Assembly: GCF_900128955.1 (NCBI RefSeq)
Contig: NZ_FQTY01000006.1
Location: 117,759-181,758, forward strand
Source of the DNA: Tissierella praeacuta DSM 18095
GTDB lineage: Bacteria; Bacillota; Clostridia; Tissierellales; Tissierellaceae
Length of the DNA: 64,000 nt
Direction: 5' to 3'
Shown here piece after piece: positions 31,260-39,203 of the stretch (its first letter is position 1; each line of letters starts with the position of its first letter). The notes under the pieces are model-generated. The model saw only the letters and a program-made list of their open reading frames with translations, was not told where the DNA came from and did not search any database. The position numbers were made by a program, and so were the translations under genes.

Positions 31260-34200
31260 CTATTTAAAGTACTTTATACCTGATTCAAATATCTTATGTT
31301 TTCCTACTATATCTGCATTTTTATATAATCCATTTCCTACTCTATCAATAGAAGAAATAGTTCCAAGTATTCTGCCATCAAAGCTAGTCATAGATTCTAT
31401 ACCATATATTGAACCTGTTGGATTTTCATCTATAAACTGAGTAGAAATTTGACCTTTAGATATTAATTCATCTATGTTTTTTACTATTACTCTTCCTTCC
31501 TTTGTAGCCACTGGCACAGTATATATATCTCCTACTTTCATTTCATTAAACCAAGGTGATAAGTTTGAACTTATTTTAACATTAGCTAATTTTGAATTAA
31601 ATTGACCACTTGTATTGTAAATAATATTTACAGAAGGAGCTATAAGTCCTAGTTTTACCAAGCCTAAGAATCCCGCCCCTATACCAAGAATTAACCCATC
31701 CTTCTTGTATAAATGAGCATCTATTTCTTCTTTTACATAAGAATTACTTAATATTAGTTTCATCAACTTTCCACCAGTTTCTGGTTCATCTCCCAATAGA
31801 GAACCATTTGGCAATCCTATTATTTGACATTTCTTAATTCTCTCTGCTAGTTCCTTATATGATTCTTCCATATCCTTTAAAGATAGAGTCTTAAATACAA
31901 AGGTATCTACTTCCCCACCAGCCTTCTCAAAGCAATGGATCATATCATATTCTCCATGGGTTCCAGTAAATATTGGTACTAAAATCCTTGGTTTTACTAT
32001 AGATGATTTTCTTGTAATTACATTATCTTTTTCAAATTTAATATTTTCCACATTAGATTTATCCCTATATACTGGGAATACTTCCTCTAAAGGCTCTTCA
32101 AAGGATTTAATTAAGGAATCTAGCTCTATAGTTTCTTTATCTATTTCTATATGCTTTTCTTCTATTGTAGTTCCAAGAATTATATAGTTAGTATTTTGTA
32201 AAACTCTTTCATCCTTCAATTCAACTACTATTGAGCCATATAGTGGCTTAAATAACTCTTCTTTACTAATTTCATTAAATCTAAATCCTATTTTGTTCCC
32301 CATAGCCATTTCAGCAATAGATCTTGCAACTCCACCAAATTTAACTGTGGAAGCTGAAATTATTTCTTTTCTATCTATTAATTCTTTAATTGCAGAATAA
32401 TTTACTTTTAATTGGTTGAAATCAATCATACCATTTTCATCTATATCTAATTTTATTAAAGCAACAGTTGAACCAATACTTTTAAATTCTGGTGATATAA
32501 TATTCTCTATCTTATCTGTAGCTACTGCAAAGCTAACTAAAGTTGGTGGAACATGAATATCTTCAAAGGTACCGCTCATACTATCTTTTCCACCTATACT
32601 TGGAGTATCTAACTCTTTTTGTACTAAAAATGCACCAAGTAATGCAGAAAATGGTTTTCCCCATCTTGTTGGATCATTTCCAATTCTTTCAAAATATTCT
32701 TGGAAAGTTAATCTTATTTTTTTGTAATCTCCACCCATAGCTACAATCTTCGCCACAGACTTTATAACAGAATAATATCCTCCATGGAAAGGACTCCATT
32801 TTGAAAGCTTTGGTTCATATCCATAGCTCATTAAAGAGCAAGTATTTGTCTCTCCCTTTAATACAGGAATCTTTGCCACCATTCCCTCTGTTGGAGTAAG
32901 ACAATATTTTCCTCCTAGGGGCATTAATACTGTACTAGCTCCCACAGTATGGTCAAATCCTTCTATTAAACCTTTTTGACTGCAAATGTTTAAGTCCCTT
33001 ATATTTTCTATAAATGCTTCCTTTATATTTTTCCCCTCCACATGAGATGGAATTTTATCTAAATATAAATTCTCTGCTGGTTGTTCTATATTAACTTTAT
33101 TCTTCTTTCTTATGCCATTGGTATCTAAGAACTCTCTCTTAATATTTACAATAGTTTTTCCCTTCCATACCATCTTAAGGACTTTTTCCTCTGTAACCTT
33201 AGCTACCACTGTACCTTCTACGTCTTCTGATTCAACAAAGGACATAAACCTCTCTATATTTTCAGGTGCTATAACTACAGCCATTCTTTCTTGGGATTCT
33301 GATAGTGCAATCTCTGTACCATCAAGTCCAGGATATTTTAGTGGTACCTTATCTAGTTCAATGAAAAGTCCATCTGCTAATTCTCCTATGGCTACGGAAA
33401 CTCCTCCAGCACCAAAGTCATTACATTTTTTAATCATCTTGGATACTTCTTCATTTCTAAATAAACGAACTATTTTTCTCTCTACTGGTGGATTTCCCTT
33501 CTGTACTTCTGCACCTGATGTGTGTAAAGATTCCTCCGTATGTTCCTTAGATGAACCAACTGCTCCACCTAATCCATCTCTTCCAGTTTTCCCCCCTACT
33601 AAAACAATTAAATCACCTGGTTGAGAATTTCCTCTATATATAGCTTCCTTTGGGGCTGCAGCAACTAATGCTCCTAACTCCATTCTCTTAGCCATATACC
33701 CCTTATCATATATTTCCTTAACATATCCTGTTGCAGCACCTATTTGATATCCATAGGAACTATATCCTGCTTTAGCAGTTTGAGTAATCCTTCTTTGTGG
33801 TAACTTTCCAGGTAATGTTTCTTCGTACTTTTGTCTTGGATCTGCTGCACCTGTAATCCTCATAGCTTGATATACATAAGCTCTTCCTGATAATGGGTCT
33901 CTTATGGCACCTCCCAGACAAGTAGATGCACCACCAAAAGGTTCCATTTCTGTAGGATGATTATGGGTTTCATTTTTAAACATTAACAACCATTTTTCAT
34001 TTTTACCATTAACATCTACATCTATCTCTATGCTACAAGCATTAACTTCGTCTGTTTCTTCCTTATCATTTAATAAACCTTTTTTCTTTGTTTCCTTCAT
34101 ATTAATAGTAGCCAAATCCATTAAACAAATTGGTTTTTCTTTATTTTCATAAACAAATTCCCTAGATTTTATATACTCTCCTAATGCTTTTTGAAATACA

Positions 34201-34931
34201 TCCCTATACTTTCCATCATTCATGGATATATCCGTAATCTCTGTCATAAAAGTAGTATGTCTACAGTGATCTGACCAATAGGTATCTATTAATTTCAATT
34301 CAGTAATAGTTGGATTTCTATCTTCGTCTTTAAAATATTTCTGACAAAATAAAATATCTTCTATATCCATACCAATACCATATTTAGATTTAAATGATTT
34401 AATTTCCTTTTCTGCCATTTCTATAAAACCATCTATTACTTCAATATCTTCTGTTGCTTCTTCTTCTTTTTCAAAATTAAAACTATCAAATGAAACTTCT
34501 TTCATTTCTATTGGATTTATATAATATTTCTTTATTTTAGCTAATTCTTCTTCTGTGATATTTTCTAGAATTATTATCTTTGAATTTTGTACTATTATAT
34601 CTTCATTTTTAGTTAACATTCTAATCATCTGATTTGTAGAATCTTCTCTTTGATTATATTGACCTCTCAAATATTCTACTCTAAATAATCTTTCATTTGC
34701 TTTAATTGGAAGGTTATTTTCATATTTATTATCTAAGGTTTCTTCAAAGAGTATTTCATTTACTATAAGTTTCATTTCCTCTTCTGTAGCATCCATTAAA
34801 TCATATACATTGACTGTTCTTACCTTTGTTAAACTTTTTATTTCTAAATAATCTTTAAAATCTTTCAATAGTAGCTGTCCTTCAGTGTTAAACTCTTCTT
34901 TCTTCTCGATAAAAATTCTTTTAAATTCCAA
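31260..34931 (-). CDS. purL: Phosphoribosylformylglycinamidine synthase, single-chain, with a degenerate glutaminase domain
   Basis: Converts FGAR + ATP + an ammonia group to FGAM. This is the long clostridial form (1223 residues): N-terminal PurS-like part, linker, two AIRS-type synthase halves (SDHCRHTTF near 228, NETHNHPTEMEPFGGA near 313, GGKDSMSGTF near 778) and a C-terminal class I glutaminase domain from about 985. The synthase motifs are intact. In the glutaminase the nucleophile elbow reads LGIGAGFLGL, with Gly1085 where Cys is expected and Ala1086 for Asn. The usual GKMGHSER is GTISSIDR (His and Glu lost). ISHGEGR is VATKEGR. The domain is kept in length but should not hydrolyse glutamine. 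First gene of the operon. Confidence 0.94.
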   Translation of the reverse strand: MEFKRIFIEKKEEFNTEGQLLLKDFKDYLEIKSLTKVRTVNVYDLMDATEEEMKLIVNEILFEETLDNKYENNLPIKANERLFRVEYLRGQYNQREDSTNQMIRMLTKNEDIIVQNSKIIILENITEEELAKIKKYYINPIEMKEVSFDSFNFEKEEEATEDIEVIDGFIEMAEKEIKSFKSKYGIGMDIEDILFCQKYFKDEDRNPTITELKLIDTYWSDHCRHTTFMTEITDISMNDGKYRDVFQKALGEYIKSREFVYENKEKPICLMDLATINMKETKKKGLLNDKEETDEVNACSIEIDVDVNGKNEKWLLMFKNETHNHPTEMEPFGGASTCLGGAIRDPLSGRAYVYQAMRITGAADPRQKYEETLPGKLPQRRITQTAKAGYSSYGYQIGAATGYVKEIYDKGYMAKRMELGALVAAAPKEAIYRGNSQPGDLIVLVGGKTGRDGLGGAVGSSKEHTEESLHTSGAEVQKGNPPVERKIVRLFRNEEVSKMIKKCNDFGAGGVSVAIGELADGLFIELDKVPLKYPGLDGTEIALSESQERMAVVIAPENIERFMSFVESEDVEGTVVAKVTEEKVLKMVWKGKTIVNIKREFLDTNGIRKKNKVNIEQPAENLYLDKIPSHVEGKNIKEAFIENIRDLNICSQKGLIEGFDHTVGASTVLMPLGGKYCLTPTEGMVAKIPVLKGETNTCSLMSYGYEPKLSKWSPFHGGYYSVIKSVAKIVAMGGDYKKIRLTFQEYFERIGNDPTRWGKPFSALLGAFLVQKELDTPSIGGKDSMSGTFEDIHVPPTLVSFAVATDKIENIISPEFKSIGSTVALIKLDIDENGMIDFNQLKVNYSAIKELIDRKEIISASTVKFGGVARSIAEMAMGNKIGFRFNEISKEELFKPLYGSIVVELKDERVLQNTNYIILGTTIEEKHIEIDKETIELDSLIKSFEEPLEEVFPVYRDKSNVENIKFEKDNVITRKSSIVKPRILVPIFTGTHGEYDMIHCFEKAGGEVDTFVFKTLSLKDMEESYKELAERIKKCQIIGLPNGSLLGDEPETGGKLMKLILSNSYVKEEIDAHLYKKDGLILGIGAGFLGLVKLGLIAPSVNIIYNTSGQFNSKLANVKISSNLSPWFNEMKVGDIYTVPVATKEGRVIVKNIDELISKGQISTQFIDENPTGSIYGIESMTSFDGRILGTISSIDRVGNGLYKNADIVGKHKIFESGIKYFK

Positions 34932-34958
34932 ATTTAACCCTCCTCAAAAAATTAAATT

Positions 34959-35002
34959 AAGCCCAGCCGGGTAGGCAAAGCGAAACCTACCCGACTGGGC
35001 TT
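34959..35002 (-). terminator. Riboswitch-controlled terminator before purL
   Basis: A very stable 17-bp stem (34959-34975 with 34986-35002, one wobble pair) is followed on the minus strand by a T-rich run, 28 bases before purL. Its 5' arm overlaps the end of the PRPP aptamer, so ligand binding can decide between termination and read-through. Confidence 0.92.
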
Positions 35003-35086
35003 TTATCCCTTCGGTGTAATACTAGTCACATAGTATCTGTACCGCTTGGTCCAGCAAGATAAAATCTTCGGAACCCTAGGTACACT
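34997..35086 (-). ncRNA. PRPP riboswitch aptamer (ykkC subtype 2)
   Basis: On the minus strand the ykkC-type core is visible in order: CCTAGGGTTCCG, then GCTGGACCAAGCGGTAC, then the 3' core GAAGGGATAAAAGCCC leading into the terminator. The ppGpp and PRPP subtypes look alike; position next to a guanine aptamer and upstream of purine genes points to PRPP. Family knowledge: PRPP binding prevents termination and turns the operon on. Confidence 0.85.
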
Positions 35087-35089
35087 TTC

Positions 35090-35157
35090 GCCCATAGCTA
35101 AATGATTTTCGGTCATTTGTAGAAACGTCCCAACCGTATTATGGAACCTATATGAGC
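35090..35157 (-). ncRNA. Guanine riboswitch aptamer
   Basis: The purine-aptamer plan is complete on the minus strand. P1 pairs 35151-35157 with 35090-35096, P2 and P3 are present, J2/3 reads GTTTCTAC, the P3 loop reads CCGAAAA, and the J3/1 base before TATG is C. That C pairs with guanine, so guanine specificity is expected over adenine. It directly precedes the PRPP aptamer. Confidence 0.9.
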
Positions 35158-35187
35158 AACATATTCATTATTATTTATTACACTTAC

Positions 35188-35216
35188 ATATTAACAGTAT
35201 GATTTATATATGTCAA
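35188..35216 (-). promoter_or_regulatory. Sigma-A promoter of the purine operon
   Basis: On the minus strand a consensus TTGACA (35211-35216) is 17 bases from TAATAT (35188-35193). Transcription would begin about 20-25 bases before the guanine aptamer. Confidence 0.8.
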
Positions 35217-35276
35217 GAGTTGTTTTTAGTATAACATAATAAATTTTTATTGTTTTTTATTGACAATTTTCTTTAA

Positions 35277-35861
35277 TCACTTAACCACATTATAAAATTC
35301 CTCGTTATATTCTTTCTTATCTATTTTATATAAAACATGACGTTTTAATGGACTACCTACTTCTACTTTTGGATGATCAAATTTCCCAATTTTCTTTAGA
35401 CCTATTTTCTTCATAACATTTTGAGATGGCTCGTTTATTTCTGCTGTAAAAGAATATATACTACTTAAATTTAGCTTGCTAAATCCATATTCTAAACACG
35501 CCTTTGCACCTTCTGTTGCATATCCCTTGTTCCAATATTTATTATCCAATCTCCAACCAATCTCAACACATGGTGTAAAGTCTGCCTCAAAAGTTGCATT
35601 TAAAAAACCAATAAATCCTATAAATTCCTTAGTATCTTTTAATTCTACTGCCCATAACCCATATCCATTTTTCTTGAAATGTTCTTGTATTCTACTGAGA
35701 AAATCATCAGTTTCTTTAGAATCTAAAGTTTTTGGAAAATACCTCATTACCTCCGTACTAACATTCATCTTAGCAAATAATACTCTATCGGATTCTTGCC
35801 ACATTCTAAATCCCAATCTAGAGGATTCAAATATATATTTACTTATGCTTAAATTCTCCAT
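35277..35861 (-). CDS. GNAT acetyltransferase, RimJ/RimL type
   Basis: About 194 residues of the ribosomal-protein-N-acetyltransferase-like GNAT group. The acetyl-CoA site shows as NKGYATEGAKACLEYGF (R/Q-x2-G-x-A type) near residue 115. Preceding strands EIGWRLDNKYW and following NEPSQNVMKKIGLKKIG are typical. The true acceptor is unknown; many such proteins act on small molecules or antibiotics. The ATG at 35861 is favoured by a GAGG site six bases away. The gene start overlaps the end of the hydrolase gene by 23 bases. Confidence 0.85.
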   Translation of the reverse strand: MENLSISKYIFESSRLGFRMWQESDRVLFAKMNVSTEVMRYFPKTLDSKETDDFLSRIQEHFKKNGYGLWAVELKDTKEFIGFIGFLNATFEADFTPCVEIGWRLDNKYWNKGYATEGAKACLEYGFSKLNLSSIYSFTAEINEPSQNVMKKIGLKKIGKFDHPKVEVGSPLKRHVLYKIDKKEYNEEFYNVVK

Positions 35862-36918
35862 GATTAACCTCACTTTCAGCGTTCTCTTTTACATGTATCA
35901 ATAATTCTGTAAATTTGTCACATTCCTCAAAAAGTGGGAAATGTGCTGATTCTTCAAACCATATTAGTTCTTTTTTAGGTGCTGTTATCTGATTATAATA
36001 TCTTTCAATCAACACAGATGGAGTATTGTAATCGTATCTACCTGCACAGAAATAAATAGGTACTTTTACTTCTGGGATATCTCTAATAAAATCCAAATCC
36101 TTATTATGACCCCACATTGTATCAGCAGAAAATTTATTACCTAAAGCAAATTTCACTCCATCTATTCCCCTATATTCAGGTGAGAAGATACTCCCTAAAG
36201 CAATATCCTTTAATGTATTTACTTTCCTTTCCACCCCGCCATATTTAGCTAACCATCTTCTCTGTGTTGTAGTGCCATTGACAGTATTTTTATAAGGTGG
36301 TCTTCCAATTCTCATTAAGTCATTTAAAGCCTTTTTATCATTATTCTTATTAGCCATTTCTAGAACATAATCATATGAAACCACTTCATTGTCTACTCCA
36401 TTAACCACTTGCCCAACACTTATAAATGCAGCTACCTTTTCTGGATATTTATCTACTACATACAAACCAAGCTCTGTCCCCCAAGAATGTCCCACTAGGT
36501 ATAATTTTTCTTTTTGATATTTTTCACATAGATAATCAATAAGTTCTTTTGTATCTTCTATAAACTGATCTCTATTCATGGACTCTTTTGGAATATTAGG
36601 TGAGTAAGACATTCCAGAACCCCTTTGATCCCAATTAACTACAATAAAGCTATCTTCTAGTCTTTTTTCATATTTACGAGCAAAGGATATTTGAGAATAC
36701 CCTGGTCCCCCATGTAGAAATAGCAAAATCGGATTAGCAATATCCCTTCCTCTTACTAACACACCTTGTTCTAGTCCACCTAATTTAACTTTTTCTATAA
36801 CTGCTACACTATTTTCACCTTTAATCTTTGGTGTTCTGTTGGGCAAAAACAATATAATTAGTATACATATCATTAAAATCCCTATTGCATATACTACTAT
36901 TTTTCTTAATACTTTCAT
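35839..36918 (-). CDS. Alpha/beta hydrolase, membrane-anchored, proline-iminopeptidase-like
   Basis: 359 residues with an N-terminal membrane helix (IVVYAIGILMICILIILFL) and an alpha/beta-hydrolase domain. The oxyanion region LFLHGGPGYSQ, the WDQRGSGMS strand, the nucleophile elbow VGHSWGTELG and a late acid-His pair (AGRYDYNTP and ESAHFPLF) make the catalytic set complete. HGGPG and WDQRG are typical of S33-family prolyl aminopeptidases, but membrane-anchored relatives often have other or unknown substrates. It overlaps the downstream acetyltransferase gene. Confidence 0.85.
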   Translation of the reverse strand: MKVLRKIVVYAIGILMICILIILFLPNRTPKIKGENSVAVIEKVKLGGLEQGVLVRGRDIANPILLFLHGGPGYSQISFARKYEKRLEDSFIVVNWDQRGSGMSYSPNIPKESMNRDQFIEDTKELIDYLCEKYQKEKLYLVGHSWGTELGLYVVDKYPEKVAAFISVGQVVNGVDNEVVSYDYVLEMANKNNDKKALNDLMRIGRPPYKNTVNGTTTQRRWLAKYGGVERKVNTLKDIALGSIFSPEYRGIDGVKFALGNKFSADTMWGHNKDLDFIRDIPEVKVPIYFCAGRYDYNTPSVLIERYYNQITAPKKELIWFEESAHFPLFEECDKFTELLIHVKENAESEVNHGEFKHK

Positions 36919-36934
36919 AAGTTTAACACTCCAT

Positions 36935-37175
36935 TTAAGTTAAGAGAATTGTTTTCATTTTCTTATTTTTTAAGTTATCATAGAATTTACTTTTATCTTT
37001 CCATTGAATTAAATCTATCTCAAATCCATCTGGTTCTTTTATATAGAACTCCATAATTTTTCCCATTTTCTTTAATGCCTTTATAAGTTAATCCATAGTC
37101 AAGAACATCTATGTAAAAATCAATAAATTTATCTATATTTGAAACATATCTATTTAAGTGATCTACGACTCTCAT
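36935..37175 (-). pseudogene. Truncated VOC (glyoxalase-like) protein gene
   Basis: A good ribosome site (AAAGGAG) and ATG at 37175 open MRVVDHLNRYVSNIDKF, the first beta-alpha unit of a vicinal-oxygen-chelate protein. After about 40 residues the frame changes and the DNA encodes the family's C-terminal piece, KIMEFYIKEPDGFEID, then a short tail and stop at 36935. Normal VOC proteins have about 120-130 residues; the middle is missing. An internal deletion with frameshift explains this best. Confidence 0.7.
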
Positions 37176-37222
37176 TGAATACTCCTTTAATTGTTTCTCC
37201 TACTAATTATTATGCCATATAT

Positions 37223-37729
37223 CTATAAATATTTGACTATATCTTTTAGAGAATCTATTTTTATTGTTTTTCCTTCAATTTTTTCTAATCCTATACCAAA
37301 TGTCTTTATTTGTAATCTTTCTCCAAGTTGGATATCACACAAAGAATCTCCAACTATAAAAGATTTTTCTAAATCTATTTCTGGATATTTTTCTAATGCC
37401 TTTTTTATCATTCCATCTTTAGGTTTCATACAGTTACAGTTTTCTTCTTTAGTATGGGGGCAGTAAAATATATCCAATATCTCAATTCCATTATCTAATA
37501 ATTTATTTACAAACTTTCCTGTAATCTCTTCATATTGCTGTAAGGTAATGATTTTCTGATTTATTAAATATTGATTTGTTATAATAATAATTTCATATCC
37601 CTTTTGTCTTATAGACTTAAGGGCATCTATTGAATCCTTTAAAAAAACAGGCTCAGTTATATCACTCCAAAATTCGTCCTCATAATCTTCTATAATTGTT
37701 CCATCTCTATCTAAAAATCCTATCTTCAA
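37223..37729 (-). CDS. HAD-IIIA family phosphatase, GmhB-like
   Basis: 168 residues of the histidinol-phosphate / heptose-bisphosphate phosphatase group. The catalytic Asp pair is in FLDRDGTI (residues 7 and 9), motif II is ITNQ near 52, Lys is in MKPKDGMI, and motif III is VGDSLCDIQ near 127. The zinc loop CPHTKEENCNC (about 90-100) is the GmhB/HisB-N hallmark. The physiological substrate is not clear, since no heptose or histidine genes are near. It is a single gene between a VOC remnant and a membrane protein gene. Confidence 0.85.
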   Translation of the reverse strand: MKIGFLDRDGTIIEDYEDEFWSDITEPVFLKDSIDALKSIRQKGYEIIIITNQYLINQKIITLQQYEEITGKFVNKLLDNGIEILDIFYCPHTKEENCNCMKPKDGMIKKALEKYPEIDLEKSFIVGDSLCDIQLGERLQIKTFGIGLEKIEGKTIKIDSLKDIVKYL

Positions 37730-37765
37730 AACCTCACTCCTAACCTTCCTACTGTTTTTTATGAA

Positions 37766-38272
37766 TTACCATTTACCAATGCAAATAATCCGTTCACAAA
37801 TTCCAACTAATACTGTAGTTATTATATTAGAATACAAGATTGCCTTATTTAAATCTTTTTCATTTTCACAATCTTTTCTAAGTAGCAAATATACTACTGG
37901 AAATTCTACTAGAACAGTTAATAATAAATACCCAACTAATACTATATAAAATGGCCCTGCATGAAAAGCATCTAATAAAGCATAGTCACCACTTATAGGT
38001 ATAAACATATATGCTCTATTTATATATGGTACAAGAAAAGATATTAGATTTGCTAAACTTACAATAATAAAAGTTTTTTTATAATTCCGTACCTTACCAA
38101 CTTTTATTACCATAATCGTTTCAATAAGCAATGTAAAGATTATAGCAAAAGGCAAAACTGTTAAGGGGCTGGTAGTTAACCAGTGCCAAGACGAATTTGC
38201 ATAAACTAATGATGGAAATAGTATCAAAGCAATACTAAATAATATTATAAATTTAAACCTTTTAAATTTCAT
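37766..38272 (-). CDS. Uncharacterised integral membrane protein
   Basis: A 168-residue hydrophobic protein with a signal-anchor-like start (FIILFSIALILFPSLVYA) and about four further membrane helices. A conserved-looking SSWHWLTTSPLTVLPFA segment follows the first helix. Charged loops are short, and the C-terminus ends CIGKW. I do not recognise a named family; similar small membrane proteins with a 'WHW' segment after a leader occur in clostridia. No partner gene is evident. Confidence 0.65.
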   Translation of the reverse strand: MKFKRFKFIILFSIALILFPSLVYANSSWHWLTTSPLTVLPFAIIFTLLIETIMVIKVGKVRNYKKTFIIVSLANLISFLVPYINRAYMFIPISGDYALLDAFHAGPFYIVLVGYLLLTVLVEFPVVYLLLRKDCENEKDLNKAILYSNIITTVLVGICERIICIGKW

Positions 38273-38395
38273 GATCCATCTTCCTTTTAATTTTTACTCT
38301 ATTTCTTTGTGAAAGTTCAAGATTAATTTGAAAAACTAGATATTTTATTACACTTTATTTTGTAAATATATATACATAATATGGGAAAATACAAA

Positions 38396-38830
38396 CTAAC
38401 TTATTTTTAGTTCAGTATAAAAGTCTTCAATCTTCTTAAATAAATATGGCTGAATCAAAGGATATGTTAGGCTTTCAGGTATGATGTCAAATAACTTAAT
38501 TTCAGCAATTTCAAAATTAGGTAGTTCACCAAGATATTCTACTTCTGAATAAAACAGCTTTCCAAAAGACTCTATTCCATCCCTAGTTACTGAATATATG
38601 GAAACTGGCACAATTCTAAAATCCTTTGCTCCAGTTTCTTCTACTAATTCTCTTGAAGCAGTAAAGTTAATATCCTCATTCTCTTCTCTATGTCCTCCTG
38701 GAATTTCCCAAGTTAATCTATCCTTATGTCTTACAAATATCCATTTTTCATTATATCTTGCCATAATAACTGCAAACTTCAATTTAGTATCTTCCACTGT
38801 ATTTAGATCATGAAAATTAACCTTTAGCAT
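38396..38830 (-). CDS. Nudix hydrolase
   Basis: 144 residues. The Nudix box is clear: GGHREENEDINFTASRELVEETGA (about 50-73) follows G-x5-E-x7-R-E-L-x-E-E-x-G, with all metal-binding Glu present. The product is a cytosolic pyrophosphohydrolase of the MutT type; substrate unknown (nucleotide or sugar-nucleotide derivatives are usual). The ATG at 38830 is chosen because AAGGAG sits seven bases upstream; an earlier in-frame ATG lacks a ribosome site. Confidence 0.88.
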   Translation of the reverse strand: MLKVNFHDLNTVEDTKLKFAVIMARYNEKWIFVRHKDRLTWEIPGGHREENEDINFTASRELVEETGAKDFRIVPVSIYSVTRDGIESFGKLFYSEVEYLGELPNFEIAEIKLFDIIPESLTYPLIQPYLFKKIEDFYTELKIS

Positions 38831-39008
38831 ATTACAACTCCTTTTTCTATTAAATTTGTCATATTCCATAGTTTTGCGATTTTTTCTACAAAACCATAAC
38901 CTATTTCAATCTGAACATTTTGACTATCCTTTAAAATCTATATCTCTTTTCATTTCACCTTATATAAATTATATGAATTACTCTAATTTTAAAGATAATG
39001 CTTATTTT

Positions 39009-39203
39009 TTACTTAAGTATTCCCCAAATCATTACTAATAAAAGACCTATAATACCACCAATATTTTTTGCTATTGATTTACCTTCTTTCTTCATTATAA
39101 AAGTTTTAATCAATAATCCTATTTCAATACACAAAATTGAAATACTTATTGTAACTTTACTAAAAAATGGTGAAAATCCCTTAAATGTATATTTTTCTTT
39201 ATA
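39009..39203 (-). pseudogene. Start-less remnant of a small membrane protein, fused in frame behind the hydrogenase stop
   Basis: Directly after the hydrogenase TAA and in the same frame, about 63 codons encode FKGFSPFFSKVTISISILC, a basic loop (IMKKEGKSIAKN) and a second helix (IGGIIGLLLVMIWGILK), ending at 39009. No ATG, GTG or good TTG start with a ribosome site precedes it. It resembles the C-terminal two-helix part of a small membrane protein whose start was lost. It could alternatively be reached by stop read-through. Confidence 0.4.

Noticed and set aside
33112..33624. Plus-strand open frame of 170 codons inside purL
   Set aside because: Antisense shadow of conserved PurL synthase motifs; no ribosome site and a biased, repetitive composition.
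31260..34931. Loss of the PurL nucleophile as a sequencing error
   Set aside because: Several separate motifs have changed and the Cys codon differs by more than one base, while the frame stays open throughout.
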